NCBI GenBank assembly: GCA_019240405.1
Contig: JAFAYL010000059.1
Span: forward strand, 62,001-126,000
Length of the DNA: 64,000 nt
Reading direction: 5' to 3'
DNA from: Acidobacteriaceae bacterium
Lineage (GTDB): Bacteria; Acidobacteriota; Terriglobia; Bryobacterales; Bryobacteraceae
Of this stretch, positions 16,265-26,548 are shown piece by piece. Below the pieces are notes generated by a model. It worked only from the letters and a program-made list of their open reading frames with translations, was not told the DNA's origin and did not search any database. Within the stretch, counting starts at the first letter, position 1. Every line of letters starts with the position of its first letter. The translations under genes were made by a program, and so were the position numbers.

Positions 16265-18031
16265 ATGAAGACAAAGATTCTTCTTATCGCGGTTGTCATT
16301 GGCCTGGGTGGTGTGGCAGTTCTGATGGGCACAACAGGCGTGTTCGCTAAATCGGCAGCGCATGCGGCGGCAGGCGCTCAAGATCAAGAAAGCGCGGCTA
16401 CAGCGGTAACGGCTGAACATGGCGAAGCTTCGGTCGGGCCGGCGCGCGAGGTAGTATTGGATGCCCTGCCTCAAATCGCTCCGCGAATTGGTCCTCCTCG
16501 CGAGATTCCAGATCACCCGGAAGCGGGCGAAATGGAGGGATACCAAAACAAACCGATTGCAGGCGCAGTGGGAGAACCGTCTCCGCCACCTCAGATTGGA
16601 AATCAAGAACAGACCCCTGGAGCTTCCGTCTTTAATGGAGAAGGCGAAGTGGCCTGCAACAATTACATCCCTTCGGACCATGCGCTAGCGACGAGTTCTT
16701 CTTACGTAGTACAGGTACTGAACGACTGCATAACTGTGTACAACACGTCCGGTAAAGTGTTTTCTGGATTCCCGAAGTCGCTTAATACGTTTTTCGGCGC
16801 ACCTTCGGGGGATGCCGTGGGCGATCCTCGCGCGTTATTCGACTGGCGTCAATCACGATTCATCGTCGTTGCCGAGGATTTCACGGCGCACAACCTTCAT
16901 TTGGGCGTGAGTCAAACCTCAAATCCGACCGGCGCGTGGTGGCTTTACACGCTGAGCGGCACGGTTAACGGGCAGTTGCCAGGCAGTCCGGATTTCCCGA
17001 TGGTAGGCCAGACCGAACAGGAGAACGGGGATTCCGACGGAGGCATTTATCTCAGCTACGACCGGTTCAGCAGCAACGGCTTTCAGGATAACGTCGTGTG
17101 GATTCTTCCGAAGTCACCGATCTATTCGGGGGGCGGATTCAGTTTTCATTATTTTTTCAATTTGACTCTCGGCGGTAAAACGGTCGATCATGTTCAGCCG
17201 GCGAACGTGATGAGCAGGCAAGACAGGCCGCGGGTTGAGTTCCTGATCAACACTCTCGATTTCAACTTTGGATGCAGTTCGAGCAGTCCTTGTAAAGGTC
17301 TTGTTCTGTGGACCATTTATGACGGTGTTCCTTCATCGGGTACGAACCCGACTCTGAGCGGGAAGCTAATCAATACGGCCAACAGTTACACCTACCCGGT
17401 GACGGCCGCACAGCCCGGGGCAGCAAGCGGAACCCAGTGCGCGATTAACACCGGCAATGCAGGCATCTCGAGCACCGTGCACTGGAGCGCGGGCGATCTT
17501 TACCTTGCCGCATCCACAGCGGCCCACAACGGACAAGCGAGCGATGGGTTCATTTATTGGCAGGTGCATCCATATGTGACGAACAACAGCTCCGGCGCGG
17601 CTGTGCTCGCGAGTACTGCGGGGACAATCCGTAATGAGATCTGCTGGGGTTGCAACGGTTTCTCCGGCAATTCCACGCTTTCGGAATATTACCCCGCTGT
17701 CCAACCGGATGATGAAGGCAACGTAACGGTTGTATATAACTTTTCTTCTAACGGCAACTATCCGTCCACTGCTTATGTTTCACTGCGGACAACTCAGCCG
17801 ACCGGGGCTTTTCCGGATGGCGGGTTTAGTCTCGCAAATGGTCAAGCTAAATATTGTCAAATCGACAGCGTTGGACGGAATCGCTGGGGCGATTACACAG
17901 CAAACTCGCCATTCGGCACACCGCTGGCAACAATTCCGACGTTTTGGTTCGCCGGCCAGCACAGTGATGCGAACGGCCGCTGGGCCACGAATTTCGGACA
18001 GAACGCCTTCACATCAGACGTCCAGCCATAG
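16265..18031 (+). CDS. Secreted protein of unknown function, probably beta-rich
   Basis: The 588-residue product has a signal peptide (KILLIAVVIGLGGVAVLMGT, cleavage near VFA-KSA). Residues 30-110 are Ala/Pro/Glu-rich. The rest is rich in aromatic and Gly/Ser/Asn residues with repeated pieces such as VGDPRALFDWRQSRFIVVAE, GGIYLSYDRFS and GNVTVVYNFSSNG, which suggests a beta-propeller-like secreted fold. Three or more Cys could form disulfides. The TonB receptor gene follows after 68 bp on the same strand. I do not recognise an enzyme motif. Export to the periplasm or outside is well supported; function is unknown. Confidence 0.6.
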   Translation: MKTKILLIAVVIGLGGVAVLMGTTGVFAKSAAHAAAGAQDQESAATAVTAEHGEASVGPAREVVLDALPQIAPRIGPPREIPDHPEAGEMEGYQNKPIAGAVGEPSPPPQIGNQEQTPGASVFNGEGEVACNNYIPSDHALATSSSYVVQVLNDCITVYNTSGKVFSGFPKSLNTFFGAPSGDAVGDPRALFDWRQSRFIVVAEDFTAHNLHLGVSQTSNPTGAWWLYTLSGTVNGQLPGSPDFPMVGQTEQENGDSDGGIYLSYDRFSSNGFQDNVVWILPKSPIYSGGGFSFHYFFNLTLGGKTVDHVQPANVMSRQDRPRVEFLINTLDFNFGCSSSSPCKGLVLWTIYDGVPSSGTNPTLSGKLINTANSYTYPVTAAQPGAASGTQCAINTGNAGISSTVHWSAGDLYLAASTAAHNGQASDGFIYWQVHPYVTNNSSGAAVLASTAGTIRNEICWGCNGFSGNSTLSEYYPAVQPDDEGNVTVVYNFSSNGNYPSTAYVSLRTTQPTGAFPDGGFSLANGQAKYCQIDSVGRNRWGDYTANSPFGTPLATIPTFWFAGQHSDANGRWATNFGQNAFTSDVQP

Positions 18032-18099
18032 GGTAATGGGCTGGTCCGGCGCTGGAGCCGGTCGATTGCAAACGGGAATTTCGTCAGGGAAGATAAATA

Positions 18100-21066
18100 T
18101 TGCTTAGCGTGAATAGCATTTCAGGGTACAGGACTGTCCTTGCGGTAGTGATGTTCTGTCTGGGGGCTTTAGCTCAAAGTCCAGAAGGCGCGATTGTCGG
18201 AACTGTTAGGGATTCGACAGGTGCACGCGTGCCGGGAGCACGCGTTGAGGTGGTATCGCTTGCATCGGGTCTCACACGTGAGCGAGCGAGCGATAGTCGC
18301 GGTGAATTCACGATCGAATTCCTGGCGCCGGGAAAGTATCGAACAACAATTTCAAAGGCGGGGTTCGACACTGCAACCGCATCGGTTGATCTTCCCACGG
18401 GCTTTTCTCAAGCTGTCGTAGTTACGTTGGTTCCGGCCAGACGGACGGAATCTGTCAGCGTCGAAGCAGGGCAATCGTCGCTTGCTGCGCAACCGATCGA
18501 TCCGAGCTCGAACATCATTAAAACGATCATTTCCTCGAAAGATCTGGATTCGATTCCGCTTGCGCATCGCAGCTTTGCCAACATAACCTACTTGGCTCCG
18601 ATGACTGAGCCGGTAGAGCCTTCGGATCCAACCAAGGCCCGGATCACGGCGACGTCTTTTGCAGGAAGCTCAGGGCTGAACGTGGATTTGTCAGTCGACG
18701 GCGGCGACAACAACGACGATTGGATCGGCGGGTTTTTGCAAAATATCTCGCCGGATGCGATCGAGGAGTTTAATGTCCGGACTGCGCAATTCGATGCGGA
18801 TACTTCGCGCACAAATGGCGGATCGATTGTCATTACGACGAAGCGCGGAACAGATGATTGGCACGGCGCGTTCGCGGATTACTACCGCGCTAAAGACTTG
18901 AACGCGCGCAACACGCTGGATAACGCCGAGCCGAATCCAAAGCAGCCGTTCTCCCGCAGCAATGTCGTGGCCGCGTTCGGCGGCCCGATTATCAAACAGA
19001 AGCTATGGTTCTATTCCACGCTCGAGTATGTGGATGAGAATTCGAGCGTGGCTTACAGCAACAACTCAATTGCCGAGTTTCACGATCTGGCCCATCTAGC
19101 GTCGATGGGCTTGATTCCGGGTGTGACGTCGATTGACGTTCCCTCATACACGCCGGTTCCGTTCCGTGACACGCTGTTTACAACGCGGCTGGATTGGGCG
19201 CAGTCGTCGCGATCCCAGTGGTTTTTGCGCGGGGGCACGGACCGCTACGACACAAAGAACGATCTGATTCAGCAGGCCACTCTTCCTTCGACGGGCGCGT
19301 ATTCGCGATCGCAGTATTACAACGTTCTGCTTCACAATGACTTCATCTTCAATCCGCAGTGGCTTGGAGTTCTCACAGTGCAGGCGAATGGCTTTCATCA
19401 TACGGAACAGCGGAACTCGAATTACGGATTTGCTTTGTCGTTTCCGTTTTCGGTGAATTATCTGACGACCTCCGGATTCGAGACTTTTGGCGACAACCAG
19501 TTCGTGACGCCTATTACGGCCTTCCCGATCCTGCGCGATCAGCAGAAATATCAGATTCGATATGACCTGGTGCATGGGGCGGGGGCGCATTCGGCGAAAC
19601 TTGGCGTGAATTTCGTACACGAGCCGGTCTTGGGCGGCGCACTCGCGAGCAGTCCAGAGACGTTGGTGACGTTTCCACACGATCCGAGTTATTACGTGAG
19701 CAATCCGGCTCAGTTTTCGGCCGATTATGCAGCGGGGAGTACGTTCAGCCCGGGAGGCAATGGCGCGTTTTCGCAGAACGTGCAGCGGCTCGGATTTTAT
19801 GCGCAGGATTCGTGGCGTGTCACGCCGTCGTTGACTCTGAATCTCGGTGCACGATACGACACAACATATGGCCTGTTTACGGCTTCGGGGCGCAGCCAGG
19901 ATCAGAATCCCGCGTTCATCACTTTGAAGGATTTGGGAATTAATCTTGTCTCGGGCGTTCCACACGATTATCGTGGAGCAATCGCGCCTCGCGTCGGGCT
20001 AGCGTGGTCGCCGGGCGGTTCCGAGAATACGGTGCTGCGCGCAGGATTCGGACTTTATTACAACGATCTCGCGCAAAACGGTTGGGTGGACGCGTTTCGG
20101 GCGGTTGATGTTCCGTTTTCAGGCTTGCTCACTCCCGGCGCTCAGGGCGCGTTGATCGATCCGGGTTATAAAACGCCGTATGCAATTCAGGCCAGCTTCG
20201 AGCTCGAGCATGCGTTGAGTAAATCGTGGACCCTCGATGTCCGTTACGAGCATCAGGAGGGCGATCATCAATACCGCCGGTATGAATACATCAGCGGTTT
20301 CAGCTTGCCCGGGGATGCGCCTAATGTTTCGGTGTTTCGGTCCGATAATCGATCGCGTTATGACGGCGCGGCGTTCGGAGTACGGCACCGGTTCTCGAAC
20401 CGTTTCGATCTGTCGGCCTACTACACGCTGGCGAGCGCAAGCACGTGGGGCGCTGTGGTCGGCGAGCTATTCGATTATGTGAACGGCGTGACGAACGTGC
20501 ACGACGCCTTTGGGCCGGGCGACCACGGGCCGTCAGGAGAAGACGTGCGGCATCGTTTTGTGCTCGCAGGGACGGCCAGGCTGCCGTGGAAAATTGAGCT
20601 GACTTCGTTATCTCAATTTGAGAGCGCGCGGCCATTCACGTTGACGACGCCGATTGACGTGAACCATGACGGAGGTCCGAACAACGATCGCGCAGTGGTG
20701 AACGGGCAGCAGACCTCGCTTGACGAATTTCGAGGGAAGCCGTACATGCAGGTAGATCTGCGCGTGAGCAGGCCGATTAAATTCGCGGAGCGGTATGAGC
20801 TTCGTCCGTTCGTTGAATTTTTCAACTTATTCAACCGGACGAATCCCGGCAACAACGACGTTGGAACGGTGGCGCAGCTTGCTGTTCCGCAGAACCAGCT
20901 TGGGAATGTGACACAGTATTGCTTGAATGCGGCCTGTACATCGACGCGGCCGGTGACATTGAATGATTTGCGGGTGCCCGCGGGGGCGCTCGGCGATTTC
21001 TTCGGGCCGGGCACGACGGTGGGCATACCGTTCGCGGCGCAGTTGGGCGTGAGGTTTAGTTTTTAG
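18100..21066 (+). CDS. TonB-dependent receptor, Oar-like, with N-terminal carboxypeptidase-regulatory domain
   Basis: The 988-residue product has a signal peptide (TVLAVVMFCLGALAQS), then a CarboxypepD_reg-like domain at about residues 28-110 (GAIVGTVRDSTGARVPGARV and SRGEFTIEFLAPGKYRTTIS). A plug follows (VDGGDNNDDWIG, DAIEEFNVRTAQFDADTSR, NGGSIVITTKRGTDDWHG) and then a long outer-membrane barrel ending in VRFSF, with a terminal aromatic residue. Acidobacteriota have many such receptors for large substrates. TTG at 18100 is the assumed start; GTG at 18109 is possible. The ligand is unknown. No TonB/ExbBD genes are nearby. Confidence 0.85.
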   Translation: MLSVNSISGYRTVLAVVMFCLGALAQSPEGAIVGTVRDSTGARVPGARVEVVSLASGLTRERASDSRGEFTIEFLAPGKYRTTISKAGFDTATASVDLPTGFSQAVVVTLVPARRTESVSVEAGQSSLAAQPIDPSSNIIKTIISSKDLDSIPLAHRSFANITYLAPMTEPVEPSDPTKARITATSFAGSSGLNVDLSVDGGDNNDDWIGGFLQNISPDAIEEFNVRTAQFDADTSRTNGGSIVITTKRGTDDWHGAFADYYRAKDLNARNTLDNAEPNPKQPFSRSNVVAAFGGPIIKQKLWFYSTLEYVDENSSVAYSNNSIAEFHDLAHLASMGLIPGVTSIDVPSYTPVPFRDTLFTTRLDWAQSSRSQWFLRGGTDRYDTKNDLIQQATLPSTGAYSRSQYYNVLLHNDFIFNPQWLGVLTVQANGFHHTEQRNSNYGFALSFPFSVNYLTTSGFETFGDNQFVTPITAFPILRDQQKYQIRYDLVHGAGAHSAKLGVNFVHEPVLGGALASSPETLVTFPHDPSYYVSNPAQFSADYAAGSTFSPGGNGAFSQNVQRLGFYAQDSWRVTPSLTLNLGARYDTTYGLFTASGRSQDQNPAFITLKDLGINLVSGVPHDYRGAIAPRVGLAWSPGGSENTVLRAGFGLYYNDLAQNGWVDAFRAVDVPFSGLLTPGAQGALIDPGYKTPYAIQASFELEHALSKSWTLDVRYEHQEGDHQYRRYEYISGFSLPGDAPNVSVFRSDNRSRYDGAAFGVRHRFSNRFDLSAYYTLASASTWGAVVGELFDYVNGVTNVHDAFGPGDHGPSGEDVRHRFVLAGTARLPWKIELTSLSQFESARPFTLTTPIDVNHDGGPNNDRAVVNGQQTSLDEFRGKPYMQVDLRVSRPIKFAERYELRPFVEFFNLFNRTNPGNNDVGTVAQLAVPQNQLGNVTQYCLNAACTSTRPVTLNDLRVPAGALGDFFGPGTTVGIPFAAQLGVRFSF

Positions 21067-21156
21067 CCTAACCGCGCCTGGCTCGGTAGACGTCGAGAGT
21101 TTCGGACACTTGGTATAGACTAGACGACACACTATTCCCGTGCTTGGGTAATTGCA

Positions 21157-23430
21157 GTGTCCGATTTCTTGGCTCAAAAGCAATCTGACGAGAATCCCGC
21201 CTTTAGCAGCACGCTTGAATCCGGAGGGGTGGCCGGAGCAGGCATCGGTCCTTACCATCTCCTCGAGCTGATCGGCACCGGTGGCATGGGCGACGTGTGG
21301 CTCGCGGAGCAGAAGCAACCGGTTTGGCGGCGAGTCGCGCTGAAGCTGATCAAAGCGGGAATGGACACTCGCGAAGTGGTGGCGCGCTTCGAATCCGAGC
21401 GGCAAGCTCTAGCGCTGATGGACCATCCGGCGATCGCGAAAGTCTTTGACGCAGGCTCGACGCCGCAAGGGCGGCCGTACTTCGTGATGGAGTACGTTGC
21501 CGGGATTCCCATTACGACGTATTGCGATAGATACAAGCTGACCACGCGCGAGCGGCTGGAGTTGTTCATTCACGTTTGTGAAGGCATCCAGCACGCCCAT
21601 CAAAAGGCGATCATTCACCGCGATCTCAAGCCGTCAAACATTCTGGTGACGGAAGTGGATGGCAAACCCGCGCCGAAGATTATCGATTTCGGAGTGGCGA
21701 AAGCGATTGCGCAGCGGCTCACGGAAGAAACTATGTTCACGCGTGTTGGAGCCCTGCTCGGCACACCAGAGTACATGAGTCCGGAGCAGGCGGACTCGGC
21801 GGGAGTGGATATTGACACCCGCACGGATGTGTACTCGCTGGGCGTTGTGCTTTATGAGCTGCTGGTGGGAGCGGTTCCGCTCGAGTTCAAGAAGCTGCCG
21901 TTCGATGAGATGCTGCGAAAGCTGCGGGAGGAGGACACGCCGCGGCCGAGCACGAAGGTGAAAACCACCTCGAAGGACTCAAGCACGGCAGCCGAGAATC
22001 GCCGGACGGATGTTCGGTCGCTAGCGCGGCAGCTTCGAGGTGATCTGGACGCGATCACGCTCAAAGCGGTCGAAAAGGATCGAGCGCGGCGATATGGGAC
22101 ACCTTCGGAGCTGGCGGCCGATATTGGACGGTATCTGCGAAATGAGCCAGTAGTGGCGCGTCCGGCAAGTGTCGCCTATCGCGCCGGAAAGTACATACGG
22201 CGGCATCGGATCGGAGTGGCCGTTGCGGCTGGATTGGTGGTATTACTTGCGGCGTTTGCGGTAGCGCAAGCGGTTCAGCTTCGCCGCATCACGCGCGAGC
22301 GCGATCGCGCGGATCGGATCACGAACTTCATGACGAGCATGTTCAAGGTATCGGATCCGAGCGAAGCGCGAGGCAACAAGGTGACCGCTCGGGAGATTCT
22401 AGACAAGGCATCGAAGGAGATTGATAAAGGGCTCGCAAATGATCCAGAGCTGCAGGCCCAAATGATGAACGTTATGGGAGGCGTGTACGACAGTCTCGGC
22501 CTCTATTCGCGCGCGGCGTCGTTACTGACGCGCGTGGTGGAGATCCGCCGTCGCATTCTCGGCCCGGAGAACGCTGCGACTTTGAGATCGTTGAGTCTTC
22601 TAAGCGGGGTTCTTATGCGAGAAGGCCACTATCCCGAAGCCGAGACGTTGGCGCGCCAGACACTTGAAACTCAGCAGCGGGTTTTGGGACTGAAGCATCG
22701 AGACACGTTAACCTCGATGAATCAGCTCGGCAGTATTCTGGGAGGGCAAAGGAAAGATGCCGACGCCGAGCAGGTGAGTCGCACGGCACTAGGCATTGAA
22801 CGCAGTGTACTCGGTTCAGAGAACCCTGAAACGTTGATATCGATGAATATTCTTGCCGAGGCGCTCATGGCGGAACACCGTTACGCTCAGGCAGAGAAAT
22901 TATTTCGCGAGTCAATTGACATCGAGCGCCGGACCCTTGGACCCGAGCATCCGGAAATTCTTAATTCCATGAACGGCCTTGCCCTCACTCTTAAGCGCGA
23001 AGGACGCTACACAGAAACGGAAGAGTTGGAACGCGAAACGCTTGAACTTTCCCGTCGGATTCTCGGACCGGAGCACCCGCACACTCTGATACATATGAGT
23101 AATCTCGCCAACACCGTTGCTGATCGGGGCGATTATGCCGAGGCAGAGAGGTTAGATCGCGAGGTGCTTAGAATTCAGCGCCAGGTTCTCGGACCGGAGC
23201 ATCCGTATACCGCCGTATCTGTGTACAATCTCGGCTGTCTCGCGGCTCGCAGGGGAAAAAAGGATGAGGCATTGTCGTTGGTGCGAGAGGCGGTCGATCA
23301 CGGAGGCGCTCCAGCGCTAGCTCGACAGCTTGAGAAGGATACAGATCTGAATTCGCTCCACTCCGACCCACGTTTCACGGCTCTCGTCGCCTACGCCAAA
23401 CAGAAAGCCGCAGCTGCACAGTCGAAGTAA
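21157..23430 (+). CDS. Ser/Thr protein kinase with transmembrane segment and kinesin-light-chain-type TPRs
   Basis: The 757-residue product has a complete Hanks-type kinase domain at about residues 33-330: glycine loop IGTGGMGDVWLAE, Lys63, HRDLKPSNIL with Asp155, DFGVAK with Asp177, and GTPEYMSPEQ. A membrane helix lies at about 352-372. The extracytoplasmic part carries about six TPRs of 42 residues with the LGPEHP linker typical of kinesin light chain repeats. It should phosphorylate cytosolic targets in response to an envelope interaction sensed by the TPR array; that is inferred from topology. The start is GTG at 21157. No phosphatase or FHA protein is adjacent. Confidence 0.85.
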   Translation: MSDFLAQKQSDENPAFSSTLESGGVAGAGIGPYHLLELIGTGGMGDVWLAEQKQPVWRRVALKLIKAGMDTREVVARFESERQALALMDHPAIAKVFDAGSTPQGRPYFVMEYVAGIPITTYCDRYKLTTRERLELFIHVCEGIQHAHQKAIIHRDLKPSNILVTEVDGKPAPKIIDFGVAKAIAQRLTEETMFTRVGALLGTPEYMSPEQADSAGVDIDTRTDVYSLGVVLYELLVGAVPLEFKKLPFDEMLRKLREEDTPRPSTKVKTTSKDSSTAAENRRTDVRSLARQLRGDLDAITLKAVEKDRARRYGTPSELAADIGRYLRNEPVVARPASVAYRAGKYIRRHRIGVAVAAGLVVLLAAFAVAQAVQLRRITRERDRADRITNFMTSMFKVSDPSEARGNKVTAREILDKASKEIDKGLANDPELQAQMMNVMGGVYDSLGLYSRAASLLTRVVEIRRRILGPENAATLRSLSLLSGVLMREGHYPEAETLARQTLETQQRVLGLKHRDTLTSMNQLGSILGGQRKDADAEQVSRTALGIERSVLGSENPETLISMNILAEALMAEHRYAQAEKLFRESIDIERRTLGPEHPEILNSMNGLALTLKREGRYTETEELERETLELSRRILGPEHPHTLIHMSNLANTVADRGDYAEAERLDREVLRIQRQVLGPEHPYTAVSVYNLGCLAARRGKKDEALSLVREAVDHGGAPALARQLEKDTDLNSLHSDPRFTALVAYAKQKAAAAQSK

Positions 23431-23474
23431 CCATCGGTCCGAACCGCTTCCCCAAATGCTAAAATGCTGGTTTC

Positions 23475-24077
23475 ATGTCGGTTGCGAGCGAGCGCGAGCA
23501 GCTCAAGCGGCTGCTCGTCGGGAGATCCATACGTCGCGGTGAGTTCCGGCTGGCTTCAGGGTCGACCAGCAACGTGTATGTCGATGGGAAACTCACGACG
23601 CTGCATGCGCCGGCGATGCCACTCGTAGGACGCTTGTTCCTCGATAAGATCTGGCAGCGGGGATGGAAGCCGAAAGCGATCGGCGGGCTGGTGCTTGGCG
23701 CAGACCCGATCGTAAGCGCAGTAGCGAGAGAAAGCCTTGAAGCTGGATCGTCGATCGATGCGTTTCTAGTGCGAAAGGAAGCGAAAAAGCACGGAACTCA
23801 GAAGTTCATTGAAGGTATGGATGAGACTGCAGGCGCGCCGGTGGTCATTGTCGATGACGTTTGCACTACCGGAGGCTCGACGGTTGAGGCTATAGATAAA
23901 GCGCGCAATGCGGGAATGACCGTATTAGGCGCGATTTGTTTAGTAGATCGGGAAGAGGGCGCGGCGGAGAATTTGGCCAGAGCCGGCTGCGCCTTCGACC
24001 GCGTATTCAGGCTTACCGAGTTACTGGAAGCGCACGCGTCTGCTGAGCTGGTCGGGGCTCAGGCTTCACGCATCTGA
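23475..24077 (+). CDS. pyrE: Orotate phosphoribosyltransferase
   Basis: The 200-residue product has the OPRT motifs FRLASGSTSNVYVDGK near the N-terminus and the PRPP-binding loop VVIVDDVCTTGGSTVEAID at about residues 117-135, plus FLVRKEAKKHGTQKFIEG as the flexible catalytic loop with its Lys residues. It forms OMP from orotate and PRPP in pyrimidine synthesis. It stands alone among unrelated genes, 44 bp after the kinase gene and 64 bp before the efflux adaptor. Confidence 0.9.
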   Translation: MSVASEREQLKRLLVGRSIRRGEFRLASGSTSNVYVDGKLTTLHAPAMPLVGRLFLDKIWQRGWKPKAIGGLVLGADPIVSAVARESLEAGSSIDAFLVRKEAKKHGTQKFIEGMDETAGAPVVIVDDVCTTGGSTVEAIDKARNAGMTVLGAICLVDREEGAAENLARAGCAFDRVFRLTELLEAHASAELVGAQASRI

Positions 24078-24141
24078 AATAGCGGCACGGGAACATTTAT
24101 ATGACGGTATCCGTCTGGCAAGAAGCAGGAGTGCGTCCGGT

Positions 24142-25572
24142 TTGAAGAAAAAGTGGAAAACAGTCATTTTGCTGGGATTGCTCGTGCTCATTGCGGGCGC
24201 GGTCTTCGCCAGCATCAAGATCAGCCAGCGCGGGGTGGTGATTGTGCAGACCGGGAAGGTCACGCGTATGGACTTGACCTCTGTTGTCACGGCTTCGGGC
24301 GAGATTAAGCCGCGCAACTACATCAATATTGGAACAAATGCAATAGGCGGTGCACCGATCACCGCCATTTACGTCAAAGAAGGCGATCACGTTAAGAAAG
24401 GGCAGGTTTTGGCCCGGTTAGCTTCCGTGCAACCGAGCGCGGATGTTGAGTCCTCTAAGGCGATTGTGAATTCCGCCCTGGCGGATTCGGCGGCAAGTGA
24501 AGCAGCGGTGAAATCTGCTGAGGACAATATCGCGGTGGCGCAGGCCCAAGTGGATCATGACCGCGCCGATTTGGAGCAAAAGAAGATCGATCTTCAACGC
24601 GCGCAGCAGCTTTATGACGCAAAACTGATCGCGTCTCAGGATTTCGAAGCGAAGAAGGCGGCGTACGATCTTGCAAAATCTACGGTGGAAGAGTCCGAAA
24701 GGCGGGTCACACAGGCCCAAGCCCAAAAAATGCAATCAGCCGCGCAGCTTGCATCCGCGCAGAAGAAGGTGTCGCAGGCGCAGGCAATGGTCACCCGATC
24801 TGAAAACGTGCTCTCCCAGTATGAAGCGGTCGCGCCTCTTGATGGCGTAGTGACGAACTTGCCGGTTCGCGTGGGCGAAACTGTCGTGCCAGGGATTCAA
24901 AACTCACCATCATCGACCATCATGACAATCGCCGACATGTCGATCATTACGGCTGAAGTGCATGTCGATGAAACGGACATCGTGAGTGTCAGAATCGGTG
25001 AACCGGCCGACGTGACGATTGACGCAATACCGAATCGAACGTTCAAGGGCAAAGTGATTGAGATCGGCGACACTGCTATTGTTCGGTCGTCGGGGGTTGC
25101 CGCGTCGCAGAGTCAAACGTCGGCTCAAGAGGCGAAAGACTTCAAAGTTGTGATCGCTCTCGACATTCCCGAGAGCCTGGTGCGGCCTGGCTTATCATGC
25201 ACCGCGAAAATCACGACAGCCACGCGCTCCCACATTTTATCGATTCCGATGCAAGCTCTGACGATGCGGCAAAAGGGGCAGCTCGAGGAGCAGAAGCTTG
25301 GCCAGAAGCCGAGAAACGAGCCGTTGGACCCGGCAGCACAAAAAGCCGCAAAAGAAGAGCTCCAGGGAGTTTTTGTGGTGAATAGCGGTAAAGCGGAATT
25401 TCGAAAGGTGGAGACTGGGATTACGGGCCTGACGGATATTGAGGTGGTGAACGGTTTGAAGGAAGGCGATGAAATTGTGACGGGAAGTTATCAGGTCATC
25501 CGTACGATCCGGAACGAGGCGAAAGTGAAGGTGGACAATAAGCCTCCGGTGATCGCGCCTCAACCGAGTTGA
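24142..25572 (+). CDS. MacA/HlyD-like periplasmic adaptor of an ABC efflux or export system
   Basis: The 476-residue product has an N-terminal membrane anchor ([18 protein letters not shown]), then a split lipoyl/biotinyl half-motif ([17 protein letters not shown]), and a long alpha-hairpin at about residues 90-215 rich in Ala/Gln/Lys heptads. The second lipoyl half is [20 protein letters not shown], followed by beta-barrel and membrane-proximal domains. This is the order of MacA-type adaptors. The start is TTG at 24142 after CAGGAG. The ATPase gene begins 4 bp after the stop, so the two act together; the permease is not in the operon. Confidence 0.85.
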   Translation: MKKKWKTVILLGLLVLIAGAVFASIKISQRGVVIVQTGKVTRMDLTSVVTASGEIKPRNYINIGTNAIGGAPITAIYVKEGDHVKKGQVLARLASVQPSADVESSKAIVNSALADSAASEAAVKSAEDNIAVAQAQVDHDRADLEQKKIDLQRAQQLYDAKLIASQDFEAKKAAYDLAKSTVEESERRVTQAQAQKMQSAAQLASAQKKVSQAQAMVTRSENVLSQYEAVAPLDGVVTNLPVRVGETVVPGIQNSPSSTIMTIADMSIITAEVHVDETDIVSVRIGEPADVTIDAIPNRTFKGKVIEIGDTAIVRSSGVAASQSQTSAQEAKDFKVVIALDIPESLVRPGLSCTAKITTATRSHILSIPMQALTMRQKGQLEEQKLGQKPRNEPLDPAAQKAAKEELQGVFVVNSGKAEFRKVETGITGLTDIEVVNGLKEGDEIVTGSYQVIRTIRNEAKVKVDNKPPVIAPQPS

Positions 25573-25576
25573 TGAG

Positions 25577-26359
25577 ATGGCCCATCTAGCATCGACGCTC
25601 GACGAACTCGACACGAAGCAGCGCGAGGAACTGGGGGAACAGCTCCGAGGCGAAGGCGTTGTCATCCGGACATACGATCTCTGGAAGACCTACATCATGG
25701 GCGACCAGGAGATCCATGCCGTTTCCGGAGTAGATATCGAGATTAAGCGCGGCGAATACGTGGCGATCATGGGACCGTCCGGTTCAGGTAAGTCAACCTT
25801 AATGAATCTGATCGGTTGCCTGGATACCCCGACGAAAGGCCTTTACTACCTGAATGGAAAGTTGGCGAGCGAAATGGAGGATGACGAGCTCGCCCGCATC
25901 CGCAACAAAGAGATCGGTTTTGTCTTTCAGACGTTTAATTTGCTGGCACGCGCTACCGCTTTGCATAACGTGGAATTGCCGTTGATTTATGCCGGTATTT
26001 CATCACAAGAACGCCTGGAACGCGCACGGCAGGCTTTGCAGGCGGTCGATTTGGAACCGCGGATGCAGCATAAGCCGAACGAACTGTCGGGGGGACAGCG
26101 ACAGCGCGTTGCTATCGCCCGGGCGCTGGTTAACCGGCCATCGATCCTGCTGGCGGATGAGCCAACGGGGGCGCTCGACTCGGCTACAGGCAATGAAATC
26201 ATGGGTTTATTTGAGCGACTGCACCTGGAAGGCAATACGATTGTGCTGGTTACGCATGAAGCTGACGTAGCCATGCACGCCCACAGGATCATTCATATCC
26301 GGGACGGAAAAGTGGAACGGGACGAGGTGACCCGGCCGCAGGCTAGAAATTCCGTATAA
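25577..26359 (+). CDS. ABC transporter ATP-binding protein, MacB/LolD-like
   Basis: The 260-residue product has Walker [17 protein letters not shown]-loop FVFQTFNLL, signature [15 protein letters not shown], Walker [13 protein letters not shown] and the switch His in [13 protein letters not shown]. This is the MacB/LolD-type ATPase group that drives mechanotransmission permeases. An extension of about 30 residues precedes the ABC core. It is the second gene of a pair with the MacA-like adaptor. No FtsX-type permease follows: the next gene, after 189 bp, is a receiver-domain protein. Confidence 0.88.
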   Translation: MAHLASTLDELDTKQREELGEQLRGEGVVIRTYDLWKTYIMGDQEIHAVSGVDIEIKRGEYVAIMGPSGSGKSTLMNLIGCLDTPTKGLYYLNGKLASEMEDDELARIRNKEIGFVFQTFNLLARATALHNVELPLIYAGISSQERLERARQALQAVDLEPRMQHKPNELSGGQRQRVAIARALVNRPSILLADEPTGALDSATGNEIMGLFERLHLEGNTIVLVTHEADVAMHAHRIIHIRDGKVERDEVTRPQARNSV

Positions 26360-26548
26360 AGTCCAGTCCGGTTTAGAGCACTTTTCGACAAATCAGCCAC
26401 TAAATTCTAAGCTGGGACCAGCGTTCTGGCGATATGAATAGTGATATGTTTAACGCAGAAGGGCGGCCCACGGCCCGTCGTGAGAGCACGATTCCGGCTT
26501 TTTAAGATTCGCTTTATTTAGGATTCAGGCAAACGTTTCAGAACTGTT

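Noticed and set aside
19144-19965. 273-residue antisense frame inside the TonB receptor gene.
   Set aside because: It is very rich in Arg and Ile without domain pattern, and opposes a gene with full receptor architecture.
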